Shown one piece after another: positions 31,936 to 41,690 of a stretch of DNA of 64,000 nt. This stretch comes from Streptomyces antarcticus. Its GTDB lineage: Bacteria; Actinomycetota; Actinomycetes; Streptomycetales; Streptomycetaceae. The position numbers and the translations under genes were made by a program. Below the pieces are notes generated by a model, which was not told the DNA's origin, made no database searches, and saw only the letters and a program-made list of their open reading frames with translations. The stretch is taken from the NCBI RefSeq assembly GCF_026627255.1, contig NZ_JAPNLM010000001.1, forward strand, positions 248,001 to 312,000. The letters run 5' to 3'. How positions within the stretch are numbered: the first letter of the stretch is position 1; every line of letters begins with the position of its first letter.

Positions 31936-32931
31936 CTAGCGGGAGCCCTTCGGGTCGAGGGCGTCGCGGACGCCGTCGCCGAAGAGGTTGAAGGCCAGCA
32001 CGGTGATGAAGATCGCCACACCGGGGAAGATCATGAAGAGCGGATCGTCCTCGTAGGTCCGCACGGCCGTGGAGAGGGTCTCTCCCCAGGACGGCGTGGG
32101 CGGCTTGACGCCGACTCCGAGGAAGCTGAGGGCCGCCTCGGTCAGCACGTTGGTGGGGATCATCAGCGTCGAGTAGACGGTGATGGGCGCCACCAGGTTC
32201 GGAAGCAGTTCGCGGAAGAGGATGTACATGCGGCCCGCGCCGAGGCTGCGCGCCGCTTCGACGTACTCCCGTTCGCGCAGCGACAGGGTCTGCCCGCGGA
32301 CGATGCGGCCGATGTACGGCCACCCGAAGAAGCCGATGACCAGCACCAGCACCGCGATGCGCAGGCCCGACCCCTCGAAGCCCCACAGCTTGCTGGGGAT
32401 GACGGAGATCAGCGCGATGATGAACAGCAGCTGCGGGAAGGCCAGCAGCAGGTCCATGACGCGGCTGACGGCCGCGTCGACCCAGCCGCCGAAGTAGCCC
32501 GCGATGATGCCGAAGAAGGTGCCCAGCCCGACCGCCACGAAGGCGGACAGGAAGGCGACCAGCAGCGAGATCCGGGCGCCGTAGACGATGCGGCTGAAGA
32601 CGTCGCGGCCGTTGACCGGCTCGACGCCCAGCAGGAAGTCCCCGCTCATGCCGCCCCAGTCGCCGGCCGGCAGGCCGAGCAGCGGGTCCAGCATGTCCTC
32701 GTGGAGCTCCTCCGGCGGGTGCCCGAGGAGCCCCACGATCAGCGGCGCGAAGAGTGCGACGAGGATCAGCAGGAGCACGACGACACCGCCGGCCAGGGCG
32801 ACCTTGTCACGCTTGAGGCGGATCCACGCGATCTTCCACGGAGAGCGCCCCTCGATCGCCTTCTGCGGGACTTCGGGGGCGGCCACGGCCGCGGGCCCGG
32901 CCGCGCTGGTGTCGTGCAGTGGTGCCGTCAT
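31936..32931 (-). CDS. Oligopeptide/dipeptide ABC transporter permease (OppC/DppC type)
   Basis: A 331-residue permease. A Pro/Ala-rich cytoplasmic N-terminus (MTAPLHDTSAAGPAAVAAPE) leads into the OppC_N motif SPWKIAWIRLKRDKVALAGG and the first helix. The EAA-like loop is EYVEAARSLGAGRMYILFREL, then PNLVAPITVYSTLMIP. It ends GDGVRDALDPKGSR, the common OppC C-terminus. It is the first gene of the operon, which runs OppC permease, binding protein, OppB permease, OppD ATPase, OppF ATPase. This order is unusual compared with the common A-B-C-D-F. Confidence 0.94.
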   Translation of the reverse strand: MTAPLHDTSAAGPAAVAAPEVPQKAIEGRSPWKIAWIRLKRDKVALAGGVVVLLLILVALFAPLIVGLLGHPPEELHEDMLDPLLGLPAGDWGGMSGDFLLGVEPVNGRDVFSRIVYGARISLLVAFLSAFVAVGLGTFFGIIAGYFGGWVDAAVSRVMDLLLAFPQLLFIIALISVIPSKLWGFEGSGLRIAVLVLVIGFFGWPYIGRIVRGQTLSLREREYVEAARSLGAGRMYILFRELLPNLVAPITVYSTLMIPTNVLTEAALSFLGVGVKPPTPSWGETLSTAVRTYEDDPLFMIFPGVAIFITVLAFNLFGDGVRDALDPKGSR

Positions 32932-33289
32932 CGTGGTGGGGACCCCTCTCGGCCGACGGTGGCCGGCCCATGCCCGCCGCTGTGGCGGCTTGGTTCTATC
33001 GGCGTCGCTGATGGTGCGATCGGCACGAAATGCGCCTGAAGTGCACGTGAAGAGCTGGTGCTTGCTGGATTGACCGGCCTTCGGTGGGGGGAGTCTTCAA
33101 CGGCGTCTGAGCCGCCCGCCAGACCTGCCGGGGATGTGATGCGCAACCGTGATCTGCGCCTACACCTTCCGTTATCCGAACCGCGCGGACTGTTCAGCGG
33201 TGAAAGACCGCCCGTTAGGCGCGGAACGGACATCCGGGCCAACTGCCACTTAGGGCAGCCTTCTTGGGCGGATTCGACGTGAAATGCGA
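32932..33289. other. Upstream region of the oligopeptide operon, no gene seen
   Basis: Roughly 360 bases without a convincing gene. It should hold the operon promoter on the minus strand and contains short inverted repeats, for example CCGCC/GGCGG near 32977-32993. The composition is less GC-rich than the genes. I could not place a promoter with confidence. Confidence 0.5.
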
Positions 33290-33321
33290 AAGGCCGCACC
33301 GGCGGGCTCCGGTGCGGCCTT
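33290..33321. terminator. Rho-independent-like terminator after the first SseB-like gene
   Basis: A 13-base perfect stem, AAGGCCGCACCGG at 33290-33302 and its complement at 33309-33321, with a six-base loop. On the minus strand it lies 53 bases past the end of the SseB-like gene. Confidence 0.7.
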
Positions 33322-33373
33322 CGAGACGGATGTCTCAGTATGCGGATGTCTCGGGGAGCGGTCGGGCTCCGGC

Positions 33374-34114
33374 TCAGTACGCCGGCCCCTGCCCCTCCCG
33401 GTCGTAGAACGGCCGGGTCTGCGCGCGCAGCCACATGGCCACCGGGTCGTGCTCGTCCGCCAGCGCGACGGTGCACACCGGGACGCCCTCGGGGACCGCG
33501 CCGACCGACTGGCGCATCATCTCCCGTACGGATTCCAGCGCGGGCGCCGAGGCGTCGTACAGGTCGAGCCCGACCGCGAGGTACGGCGAGCCGAGCGCGG
33601 GCTGCACCCAGGCGCGGCGCAGCGACCGCACGGCGGGCGTGCGGTGGGCGTGCCGGGTCAGCAGTCCGTAGAACTGCGGGAGCTCGATGGCGGGCTCGGA
33701 CAGCCGCAGCGGCCCGGCCGGCATCCGGTCCAGGCCGGTGGCGATCCGGCGCAGGTCGGCCCAGGGCACGCCGAGGCCGCCGCCCGCGGCGTGCGGGTTG
33801 AGCCACAGCCCCCAGCGGTCCGGGTACAGGGAGCGGGCGATGTCCCGGCCCGTGACGACCTCGTAGCCCCGGTTCCAGCCGCTGGCGGCCAGCTCCTGGG
33901 GGGAGGTCACGCAGGGCGCGTAGCCGAGGCCCTCCACCTCCATGCCGCCGTACTGGGCGTCCGGCGATCCCGGCTGCCCCTGCCAGAGCAGCATCCACAG
34001 CCGCCCCTCGGCGAGGGCGTGCAGCAGTGACTCGTAGCTCTCATAGCGCCCGGGAGTCACCTGGCGCAGCATGTGCTCGACCTGCCCGGCCGCGGCCGTG
34101 CCTGACGCACTCAC
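33374..34114 (-). CDS. SseB-like (enhanced serine sensitivity) protein, copy 1
   Basis: A 246-residue protein with an N-terminal SseB domain (YESLLHALAEGRLWMLLWQGQPG, YGGMEVEGLGYAPCVTSPQEL) and the SseB C-terminal domain (SPYLAVGLDLYDA through PVCTVALADEHDPVAMWLRAQTRPFYDRE). E. coli SseB was named for an effect on serine sensitivity, but its molecular function is unknown. It is followed upstream on the same strand by a second SseB-like gene with a matching C-terminal end (DWIRERVRPFYLP). The location beside glycine and serine catabolic genes fits a serine-linked role, which is an inference from position. Confidence 0.85.
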   Translation of the reverse strand: MSASGTAAAGQVEHMLRQVTPGRYESYESLLHALAEGRLWMLLWQGQPGSPDAQYGGMEVEGLGYAPCVTSPQELAASGWNRGYEVVTGRDIARSLYPDRWGLWLNPHAAGGGLGVPWADLRRIATGLDRMPAGPLRLSEPAIELPQFYGLLTRHAHRTPAVRSLRRAWVQPALGSPYLAVGLDLYDASAPALESVREMMRQSVGAVPEGVPVCTVALADEHDPVAMWLRAQTRPFYDREGQGPAY

Positions 34115-34196
34115 CCGGTACCCCTCTTCGTCCGCCCGTCGTGCACGCGTACCCGGGCCGCGCGTGCGGCCGGAGATGTGACCACCTTAAGCGGCC

Positions 34197-34931
34197 CTAC
34201 GGGAGGTAGAAGGGGCGTACGCGCTCACGAATCCAGTCCGTGACCGGGTCCTCGGCGGCGTCCAGCAGGATCAACTGCACGGGCCACGGCGGTGGGACGC
34301 GGGTCAGGGCCCGGCCGAGGGCCTCCATCGGGGCGTTCTGCGTCCCGGGGTCCCATCCCACCAGCCGGACGCCGACGAACAGCTGCGGCTCCCCGCCCTC
34401 GACGCTGGCCAGGCAGCGGTACGCGGCCGTGACCGCGCCGGCCGCCCGGAACTCCTCCGCGGCGGCGGCCAGGAAGTCCACCGGGTCGTCCTGCCAGTCC
34501 GGCTCGTACAGCCGGACGCGGCCGCCGGACGCGGACCCGTCCAGGGGGCTGCGTCCGATCCGGCACAGCTCCGCGACGGCGGGCGGTGGCAGGGGGACGC
34601 CGACGGCTCCCTCGGGATTCACGGCGATGCCGAGCTGCGGGGGCAGGCCGCGGGCGAACTCGACGGCGGGGGCGACGGCGAAGTCCATGGCGGGGCCGGC
34701 GCAATAGCGGAACTGCGCCTCGGAGCTGTAGACGGGGACGTAGGCCGCCCCGGCGATGTCCATGGTCGGCAGGGACAGGCTCGCCGCGTCGGGGGCCCCG
34801 CCCGCGGGCAGCGGCACCCACACCCGGCTGCGCCCGAGCACCTCGAGGATCCGCGCCCCCGCGTCCGGCAGTCCCAGCGCCGCTCCGAGCACCTGCTCCA
34901 GTTCGTTCTCCGGCCAGCCGCTGCCCTGCAT
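34197..34931 (-). CDS. SseB-like (enhanced serine sensitivity) protein, copy 2
   Basis: A 244-residue relative of the preceding gene product. N-terminal markers are NELEQVLGAALGLPDAGARI, RVWVPLPAG and MDIAGAAYVPVYSSEAQFRY. The C-terminal domain runs from PQLFVGVRLVGWD to WIRERVRPFYLP, which aligns with WLRAQTRPFYDRE in copy 1. The two copies are clearly divergent in sequence, so the duplication is old. The ATG at 34931 starts MQGSGWPENELEQVLG. The reading frame is open further upstream through repeats and antisense to the P-loop gene, but that part is non-coding. Confidence 0.85.
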   Translation of the reverse strand: MQGSGWPENELEQVLGAALGLPDAGARILEVLGRSRVWVPLPAGGAPDAASLSLPTMDIAGAAYVPVYSSEAQFRYCAGPAMDFAVAPAVEFARGLPPQLGIAVNPEGAVGVPLPPPAVAELCRIGRSPLDGSASGGRVRLYEPDWQDDPVDFLAAAAEEFRAAGAVTAAYRCLASVEGGEPQLFVGVRLVGWDPGTQNAPMEALGRALTRVPPPWPVQLILLDAAEDPVTDWIRERVRPFYLP

Positions 34932-35005
34932 GTTCCCCTGCCTCCGTGTGGTCCCCGCCGCGTCTCGTGCCGAGGCTATCCGCTGCCGGGCCGCGGGCCG
35001 CCTCC

Positions 35006-35095
35006 GGTCCCCCGGAGACGCCGGGCCGCGGGGACGCCGGTCCCCCGGGGACGCCGGGCCGCGGGGACGCCGGACCGCGGGGACGCCGGACCGCC
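35006..35095. repeat. Tandem GC-rich repeat next to the P-loop gene end
   Basis: Two nearly identical 33-base units (35006-35038 and 35039-35071, differing at one base) each contain two copies of a shorter unit of the form GGNCC..GGGGACGCC. A 16-base unit, GGACCGCGGGGACGCC at 35072-35087, and a partial unit follow. The array ends exactly at the stop of the P-loop gene. It looks like slippage-prone microsatellite DNA. Confidence 0.8.
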
Positions 35096-35773
35096 TCAGC
35101 CGGGGAACGCGATCCGCGTCACCGCCGCCGCCGAGCGGCGGTCCAGGAGCGTCGCCGAGGCGCAGCCCGCGGGCGGGTGCCCGGCCTCCGCGTCGCGCAG
35201 CAGGCGGGCCACCGCGCCCCGGTGCCGGGAGAAGGCGTACGCCGACACGCGCCGGCCGCGCGCCGCCTGCCCGGAGAGGGCCTCCTCGGGGCTGCTGTCC
35301 AGGAACAGCAGGTGCAGCTCGCGGCCCCGGTGGCGGGCGGCCGCCGCGAGCAGGCCGCGCACCCAGCTCTGGGTGCCGCAGTCGTGGACGACCACCGAGG
35401 CGCCGGAGCGCAGGACGCGCCACAGCCCCCAGTAGTGGGCGGCGCGGACCAGCGGCCGGTAGGCGCCGTACGGGAGGAACGCCGGCATCCGGCGCTCCCA
35501 GCGCTCGCGGGTGTCCTGGGAGTCGACGGACCCGCCCTCGGCGGCCGCCCTCTTGATCAGCGTGCTCTTGCCGCCGCCGGGCAGCCCGGACACGACGACG
35601 ATGTCCCCGGCCGCGAAGCCGAGCCGCTGGGGCCCGCGCACCGCCGGGCCGCGCAGGTCCCGTACGGCGCCGGGGGCGGCCTCGGACGCCGCCCGGCGGA
35701 CGCGCGGGCCGCGCTGCTCCGGCACCGCGTCCACGGTTCCCGTCGTCGTCGCCACTACTCCGAATCTCCGCAC
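35096..35773 (-). CDS. P-loop ATP-binding protein (AAA/zeta-toxin-like kinase fold)
   Basis: A 225-residue protein with one P-loop, VVVSGLPGGGKSTLIKRAA, near residue 55. Other markers are WERRMPAFLPYGAYRPLVRAAHYWGLWRVL, SVVVHDCGTQSWVRGLLAAAARHRGRELHLLFLD and EALSGQAARGRRVSAYAFSRH. This pattern (P-loop, then a VHD/E aspartate, then an Arg-rich lid) is typical of small nucleoside or gluconate-type kinases and zeta-toxin relatives, but no family-defining residue fixes the substrate. The GTG at 35773 has an excellent GGGGGAGG ribosome binding site eight bases upstream. A GTG at 35755 is the alternative. It is divergent from the glycine riboswitch and gcvT. Confidence 0.8.
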   Translation of the reverse strand: MRRFGVVATTTGTVDAVPEQRGPRVRRAASEAAPGAVRDLRGPAVRGPQRLGFAAGDIVVVSGLPGGGKSTLIKRAAAEGGSVDSQDTRERWERRMPAFLPYGAYRPLVRAAHYWGLWRVLRSGASVVVHDCGTQSWVRGLLAAAARHRGRELHLLFLDSSPEEALSGQAARGRRVSAYAFSRHRGAVARLLRDAEAGHPPAGCASATLLDRRSAAAVTRIAFPG

Positions 35774-35965
35774 AGTGATCGCCTCCCCCGAATCGGGTCG
35801 CAAAGACCCTTGCCCACTGAGTGTAAAGAGACGGTAATCCGGGACCGGCGGTTCCGGTCCGGACCTCCGCGAACGCCGCGGTCTTTCGGGCCCGCCCGCC
35901 CGATCACGCGCACGGCGTGCAATGATGTGCGCCATCTGGACCAACTGCATACCGGCCGCTTGAAT

Positions 35966-36210
35966 CCGCGCGGGAGAGTCCCGGCACGCCGCAAGGCCGT
36001 GCGCGGGCGCCGAAGGAGCAAGAACCTCCCTTGAATCTCTCAGGCCCCGTACCGCGTGGATGAGGCAGATCTGAAAAGCGAGCCGCGCCGCCGCCCGTGA
36101 GGCCGGGGCGCGCGCTCCACCCAAGGTGCAAGTCGGGAATCCCGCCGGATCGGAAGATCGGGGGAACTCTCGGCGAACCTCTCAGGTTCCGATGACAGAT
36201 GGGGAGGAAC
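35966..36210 (+). promoter_or_regulatory. Tandem glycine riboswitch upstream of gcvT
   Basis: Two adjacent glycine aptamers are visible. The first (about 35966-36060) has GGGAGAGTC, the core GCGCCGAAGGAGCAAG and TCTCTCAGGC. The second (about 36062-36200) has the variant core CACCCAAGGTGCAAGTCGG and ACCTCTCAGGTTCCGATGAC, followed by the characteristic ACAGATGGGGAGG end. This matches the known gcvT-type riboswitch, in which two aptamers bind glycine and turn on the glycine cleavage genes. The segment ends 48 bases before the gcvT start chosen here. Confidence 0.93.
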
Positions 36211-36257
36211 GTCCTCGTCATGTCATGTCGATGCCCTGGGACCCGGGAGTCACACCC

Positions 36258-37373
36258 ATGAGCTCTGCCCCCCGTCTGACCGCCCTCGATGCGCTGCACC
36301 GTTCCCTCGGTGCCACCATGACCGATTTCGCGGGCTGGGACATGCCGCTGCGGTACGCGAGCGAGCGCGACGAGCACAACGCCGTACGCACCAGGGCCGG
36401 TCTCTTCGACCTGTCCCACATGGGCGAGATCACCCTGACCGGCCCGGAGGCCGTCAAGGTCCTCGACTACGCGCTGGTCGGCAACATCTCCACCGTCGGC
36501 GTCGGCCGCGCCCGCTACACGCACATCTGCCAGGCGGACGGCGGCATCGTCGACGACCTGATCGTCTACCGGCTGGGCGAGACCGAGTTCATGGTCGTCG
36601 CCAACGCCTCCAACGCCCAGGTCGTCCTGGACGCGATCACCGAGCGCGCCGCCGGCTTCGACGCCGAGGTCCGCGACGACCGCGACGCGTACGCGCTGAT
36701 CGCCGTCCAGGGCCCGGAGTCCCCCGGCATCCTGAAGTCCCTGACCGACGCCGACCTGGACGGGCTGAAGTACTACGCCGGCCTGCCGGGCACCGTCGCG
36801 GGCGTGCCCGCGCTGATCGCCCGTACCGGCTACACCGGCGAGGACGGCTTCGAGCTGTTCGTCTCCCCCGGGCACGCCGTGGAGCTGTGGCAGGCCCTGA
36901 CGAAGGCGGGCGAGGGCGTCGGCCTGGTCCCGGCGGGCCTGTCCTGCCGCGACACGCTGCGCCTGGAGGCGGGCATGCCGCTGTACGGGCACGAGCTGAC
37001 GACCTCCCTCACCCCGTTCGACGCGGGCCTGGGCCGGGTCGTGAAGTTCGAGAAGGAGGGGGACTTCGTCGGCCGTGCCGCGCTGGAGGCCGCCGCCGAG
37101 CGCGCCGCCTCGAACCCGCCGCGCAAGCTGGTCGGCCTGATCGCCGAGGGCCGCCGCGTCCCGCGCGCCGGTTTCCCGGTCGTCGCCGGCGGCGAGGTCG
37201 TCGGCGAGGTCACCTCGGGCGCCCCGTCCCCGACGCTGGGCAAGCCGATCGCCATGGCGTACGTGGACGCGGCGCACGCCGCGCCCGGCACCTCCGGCGT
37301 CGGCGTCGACATTCGCGGTACGCATGAGCCGTACGAGGTCGTGGCCCTGCCGTTCTACAAGCGGCGGAAGTAG
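36258..37373 (+). CDS. gcvT: Glycine cleavage system T protein (aminomethyltransferase)
   Basis: A 371-residue tetrahydrofolate-dependent aminomethyltransferase. It takes the aminomethyl group from the H protein lipoyl arm, releases ammonia and makes 5,10-methylene-THF. Markers are [34 protein letters not shown] (with the folate-site Asp), the [15 protein letters not shown] motif and [23 protein letters not shown]. The length fits the family. The ATG at 36258 has GGGAG eight bases upstream. Earlier in-frame ATGs at 36225 and 36231 lie between riboswitch and gene. gcvH follows 101 bases later. No gcvP is in the window, as is usual in Streptomyces. Confidence 0.97.
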   Translation: MSSAPRLTALDALHRSLGATMTDFAGWDMPLRYASERDEHNAVRTRAGLFDLSHMGEITLTGPEAVKVLDYALVGNISTVGVGRARYTHICQADGGIVDDLIVYRLGETEFMVVANASNAQVVLDAITERAAGFDAEVRDDRDAYALIAVQGPESPGILKSLTDADLDGLKYYAGLPGTVAGVPALIARTGYTGEDGFELFVSPGHAVELWQALTKAGEGVGLVPAGLSCRDTLRLEAGMPLYGHELTTSLTPFDAGLGRVVKFEKEGDFVGRAALEAAAERAASNPPRKLVGLIAEGRRVPRAGFPVVAGGEVVGEVTSGAPSPTLGKPIAMAYVDAAHAAPGTSGVGVDIRGTHEPYEVVALPFYKRRK

Positions 37374-37474
37374 TCCTTCTCCAGGCCTCAGCCGTACGGT
37401 CAGCCGTGCGGCCCTGTCTCGGTACCCGAGACCACTGTTCGTTCCCACTCCCCCGCATCCAGGAGAATCAGGCC

Positions 37475-37858
37475 ATGAGCAACCCCCAGCAGCTGCGTTA
37501 CAGCAAGGAGCACGAGTGGCTGTCGGTCGCCGAGGACGGCGTCTCGACGGTCGGCATCACGGAGTTCGCGGCCAACGCGCTCGGTGACGTCGTCTACGCC
37601 CAGCTCCCCCCGGTGGGCGACACGGTGACCGCGGGCGAGACCTGCGGGGAGCTGGAGTCGACCAAGTCGGTCAGCGACCTGTACTCCCCCGTCTCCGGCG
37701 AGATCGTCGAGTTCAACCAGGACGTCGTGGACGACCCGGCGCTCGTGAACACGGCCCCGTTCGAGGGCGGCTGGCTGTTCAAGGTGCGCGTCGCGGAGGA
37801 GCCGGGCGACCTGCTCTCCGCCGAGGAGTACGCCGCGCTCACCCACTCCGACAACTGA
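37475..37858 (+). CDS. gcvH: Glycine cleavage system H protein
   Basis: A 127-residue lipoyl carrier protein that shuttles the aminomethyl intermediate between P, T and L proteins. The lipoylated residue is Lys64 in [15 protein letters not shown], the exact family motif. The N-terminal [13 protein letters not shown] and C-terminal [13 protein letters not shown] are conserved. A clear CAGGAGA ribosome binding site precedes the ATG at 37475. It lies between gcvT and glyA on the riboswitch-controlled transcript. Confidence 0.97.
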   Translation: MSNPQQLRYSKEHEWLSVAEDGVSTVGITEFAANALGDVVYAQLPPVGDTVTAGETCGELESTKSVSDLYSPVSGEIVEFNQDVVDDPALVNTAPFEGGWLFKVRVAEEPGDLLSAEEYAALTHSDN

Positions 37859-37875
37859 CACCCCAGGGGATCTTG

Positions 37876-39132
37876 ATGTCTGTGCTGAACACCCCGCTCC
37901 ACGAGCTCGACCCGGACGTCGCCGCCGCCGTCGACGCCGAGCTCGTACGCCAGCAGTCGACCCTGGAAATGATCGCGTCGGAGAACTTCGCTCCGGTCGC
38001 CGTCATGGAGGCCCAGGGCTCGGTCCTGACCAACAAGTACGCCGAGGGCTACCCGGGCCGCCGCTACTACGGCGGCTGCGAGCACGTCGACGTGGTCGAG
38101 CAGATCGCCATCGACCGCGTCAAGGCGCTGTTCGGCGCCGAGGCCGCCAACGTCCAGCCGCACTCCGGCGCGCAGGCGAACGCCGCCGCGATGTTCGCGC
38201 TGATCAAGCCGGGCGACACGATCATGGGCCTGAACCTGGCCCACGGCGGTCACCTGACCCACGGCATGAAGATCAACTTCTCCGGCAAGCTCTACAACGT
38301 GGTCCCGTACCACGTCGACGAGACCGGTCAGGTGGACATGGCCGAGGTCGAGCGCCTCGCCAAGGAGTCCAAGCCGCAGCTGATCGTCGCGGGCTGGTCC
38401 GCCTACCCGCGCCACCTGGACTTCGCAGCCTTCCGCCGCATCGCGGACGAGGTCGGCGCGTACCTGATGGTCGACATGGCGCACTTCGCGGGCCTGGTCG
38501 CCGCGGGTCTGCACCCGAACCCGGTGCCGCACGCCCACATCGTCACGACCACCACGCACAAGACCCTCGGCGGTCCCCGCGGCGGTGTCATCCTGTCGAC
38601 GCAGGAGCTGGCCAAGAAGATCAACTCCGCGGTCTTCCCGGGCCAGCAGGGCGGCCCGCTGGAGCACGTGATCGCGGCCAAGGCCGTCTCCTTCAAGGTC
38701 GCGGCTTCGGAGGACTTCAAGGAGCGCCAGGTGCGCACCCTGGAGGGCGCGAAGATCATCGCCGAGCGCCTGGTGCAGACCGACGTCACCGAGGCCGGCG
38801 TGTCCGTCCTCTCCGGCGGTACGGACGTCCACCTGGTCCTCGTCGACCTGCGCAACTCCGAGCTGGACGGCCAGCAGGCCGAGGACCGGCTCCACGAGGT
38901 CGGCATCACGGTCAACCGGAACGCCATCCCGAACGACCCGCGGCCGCCGATGGTGACCTCGGGCCTGCGGATCGGCACGCCGGCCCTGGCCACGCGCGGC
39001 TTCGACGCCGAGGCCTTCACCGAGGTCGCCGAGATCATCGCCTCCGCGCTGAAGCCGGCGTACGACAGCGAGGACCTGAAGGCGCGCGTCTCCGCGCTCG
39101 CCGCGAAGTTCCCGCTGTACCCCTCGCTCTAG
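37876..39132 (+). CDS. glyA: Serine hydroxymethyltransferase
   Basis: A 418-residue PLP enzyme that converts glycine and 5,10-methylene-THF to serine, completing with GcvTH the path from glycine to serine. Markers are [40 protein letters not shown] and the PLP-binding Lys229 in [14 protein letters not shown]. The ATG at 37876 ([15 protein letters not shown]) is preferred over an in-frame TTG one codon earlier, and AGGGGA precedes it. It starts 17 bases after gcvH and is followed by a strong terminator at 39154-39204, so gcvT-gcvH-glyA form one transcript. Confidence 0.97.
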   Translation: MSVLNTPLHELDPDVAAAVDAELVRQQSTLEMIASENFAPVAVMEAQGSVLTNKYAEGYPGRRYYGGCEHVDVVEQIAIDRVKALFGAEAANVQPHSGAQANAAAMFALIKPGDTIMGLNLAHGGHLTHGMKINFSGKLYNVVPYHVDETGQVDMAEVERLAKESKPQLIVAGWSAYPRHLDFAAFRRIADEVGAYLMVDMAHFAGLVAAGLHPNPVPHAHIVTTTTHKTLGGPRGGVILSTQELAKKINSAVFPGQQGGPLEHVIAAKAVSFKVAASEDFKERQVRTLEGAKIIAERLVQTDVTEAGVSVLSGGTDVHLVLVDLRNSELDGQQAEDRLHEVGITVNRNAIPNDPRPPMVTSGLRIGTPALATRGFDAEAFTEVAEIIASALKPAYDSEDLKARVSALAAKFPLYPSL

Positions 39133-39153
39133 CACCACCCGGGAGCGATCCGG

Positions 39154-39204
39154 AAGGGCCCGGTCCTGCCTGTGCTCGCCTGCGCACAGGGCCGGGCCCT
39201 TCTC
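39154..39204 (+). terminator. Terminator after glyA
   Basis: A stem of AAGGGCCCGG (39154-39163) and its complement (39192-39201), strengthened by inner CCTG/CAGG pairing, followed by TTCTC. It lies 22 bases past the glyA stop codon. Confidence 0.8.
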
Positions 39205-39246
39205 ATGACCACATGCCCGGGCGGGCCGGCCGGCCGGGGCCGGACC

Positions 39247-39302
39247 CGCTCCCGTACGCCGTCCTGCGGGGCCACGGCCCCGCAGGACGGCGTACGGGAG
39301 CG
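39247..39302. repeat. 27-bp perfect inverted repeat (very long hairpin)
   Basis: The 27-base arm at 39247-39273 begins CGCTCCCGTACGCC and ends GCGGGGCC. Its exact complement follows at 39276-39302 after only two bases, giving a near-perfect 56-base palindrome. It lies between the glyA terminator and sdaA. In RNA it would form an extremely stable stem in either direction, so it may be a second, bidirectional terminator or processing barrier. Confidence 0.9.
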
Positions 39303-39339
39303 TGAACCGGCCCACACCTGACGGCCACCCCTCCGGCCG

Positions 39340-39389
39340 GTCCGGCAGACGAATCGTTCATGTGTACGCGTTACGCTCGTCTGCCGGAC
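39340..39389. promoter_or_regulatory. 13-bp inverted repeat flanking the sdaA promoter region
   Basis: GTCCGGCAGACGA at 39340-39352 is repeated as its exact complement TCGTCTGCCGGAC at 39377-39389, with a 24-base spacer that is more AT-rich. It ends 63 bases before the sdaA start. It could be a two-site operator for a dimeric or tetrameric regulator, or a leader hairpin that controls sdaA expression. Confidence 0.6.
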
Positions 39390-39452
39390 AAAATCCGCCC
39401 AATCGCACTTCCTGCCCCCTCCCACCCCACGAGCAGACAAGGGAGTCCGCCA

Positions 39453-40835
<1,383 letters not shown>

Positions 40836-41193
40836 GCACCGTCCGGCCCGGCGCGACCGGGGGCGGGGTCCCTTGTCGCAGAAACGGGCGCGGACGGCCC
40901 GTTTTCCGGAGAGAAACGATCTCCGGCAGGACTTGATCACGCCCTCTTCCCGGGCGTCGCCCAGGCCGGCAACGGCGCCGTAGCCGCCCGCGCCCCGGGC
41001 CCGTCCTCCCCCCGGAGGACGGGCCCGGCCGTGTTTCCCGTACGGGCTCCCCGCGCGCCCGGGCCCCGTACGGGGAAGTCGGGTCCAGCGGCCCTGCCGT
41101 ACGGGACCTTCGGCACGGGGCGGCGGGCGGGGCGGTGGGCTAGTTTGCCCGGAGGGGTTGCGAACCCCCCACGCCGACCGAGAGGGGCGCCCC
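40836..41193. other. Gap between sdaA and the SsgA-like gene
   Basis: This 358-base gap has no convincing gene. It holds a small hairpin at 40905-40925 (CCGGAGA/TCTCCGG), the strong hairpin at 40995-41028 described separately, and GC-rich sequence with a TAGTTT hexamer near 41141 that could be a -10 box for the SsgA-like gene. Confidence 0.5.
40995..41036 (+). terminator. Terminator hairpin after sdaA
   Basis: A perfect 15-base stem, CCGGGCCCGTCCTCC at 40995-41009 and its complement at 41014-41028, with a four-base loop and a GTGTTT tail. It lies 160 bases past the sdaA stop. Confidence 0.75.
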
Positions 41194-41604
41194 ATGGCCA
41201 CCACCACCGAACAGCGCGTCCTTCCGCTCCGGCTGGAGGCCTCGCCTGTCTCCCTCCCGGTGCACGGGGCCTTCACGTACCGCTCCGACCGGCCGTACGA
41301 GGTGGCCGTGGACCTCCAGGGCGGGGGCGCCCACCTGGCGCGCTGGGTGTTCGCCCGCGACCTGCTGCTCGACGGGGAGTCCTGCGCCACCGGCGAGGGC
41401 GACATACAGGTCTGGCCGCGCTGGAAGGGCAGCGAGCCGCGGGTCTTCCTGGCCTTCAGCAACGGCGCGAAGAGCTGCGTGTTCTCCGCCCGTGCCAAGG
41501 ACGTGCGCGGGCTGTGCCGCCGCCTGACCCAGCTGGTCCCGCGCGGCCTGGAGCACCGGCACTACGACCTGGACGCGGAGCTGGACGCGCTGCTGCCCGG
41601 CTGA
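41194..41604 (+). CDS. SsgA-like sporulation/cell-division protein (SALP)
   Basis: A 136-residue SsgA-family protein. These small proteins occur only in morphologically complex actinomycetes and guide septum placement, peptidoglycan synthesis or spore maturation. The family pattern is clear: FTYRSDRPYEVAVDLQGGG, WVFARDLLLDG, GDIQVWP, RVFLAFSNGAKSCVFSARAKDVRGL and a C-terminal LDAELDALL. The exact paralogue (SsgA to SsgG) could not be assigned and the location does not match the S. coelicolor loci I recall, so no symbol is given. The ATG at 41194 follows GAGGGG. The conserved SALP context here is not evident, as the neighbours are a serine dehydratase and an AMIN-like protein. Confidence 0.9.
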   Translation: MATTTEQRVLPLRLEASPVSLPVHGAFTYRSDRPYEVAVDLQGGGAHLARWVFARDLLLDGESCATGEGDIQVWPRWKGSEPRVFLAFSNGAKSCVFSARAKDVRGLCRRLTQLVPRGLEHRHYDLDAELDALLPG

Positions 41605-41690
41605 CACCCGGCCCCGGGAACCGCCGCCGTCCGGTGCGTGTCCTTAGCGGTGACAGCGCAGTCCCCGTCTCCGGAGAATCGGGGGACGTC

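Noticed and set aside
35966..36210. Start of gcvT at 36126 or 36192 within the riboswitch
   Set aside because: Those ATGs lie inside the aptamer structure. The ATG at 36258 has a good ribosome binding site and the standard GcvT N-terminus.
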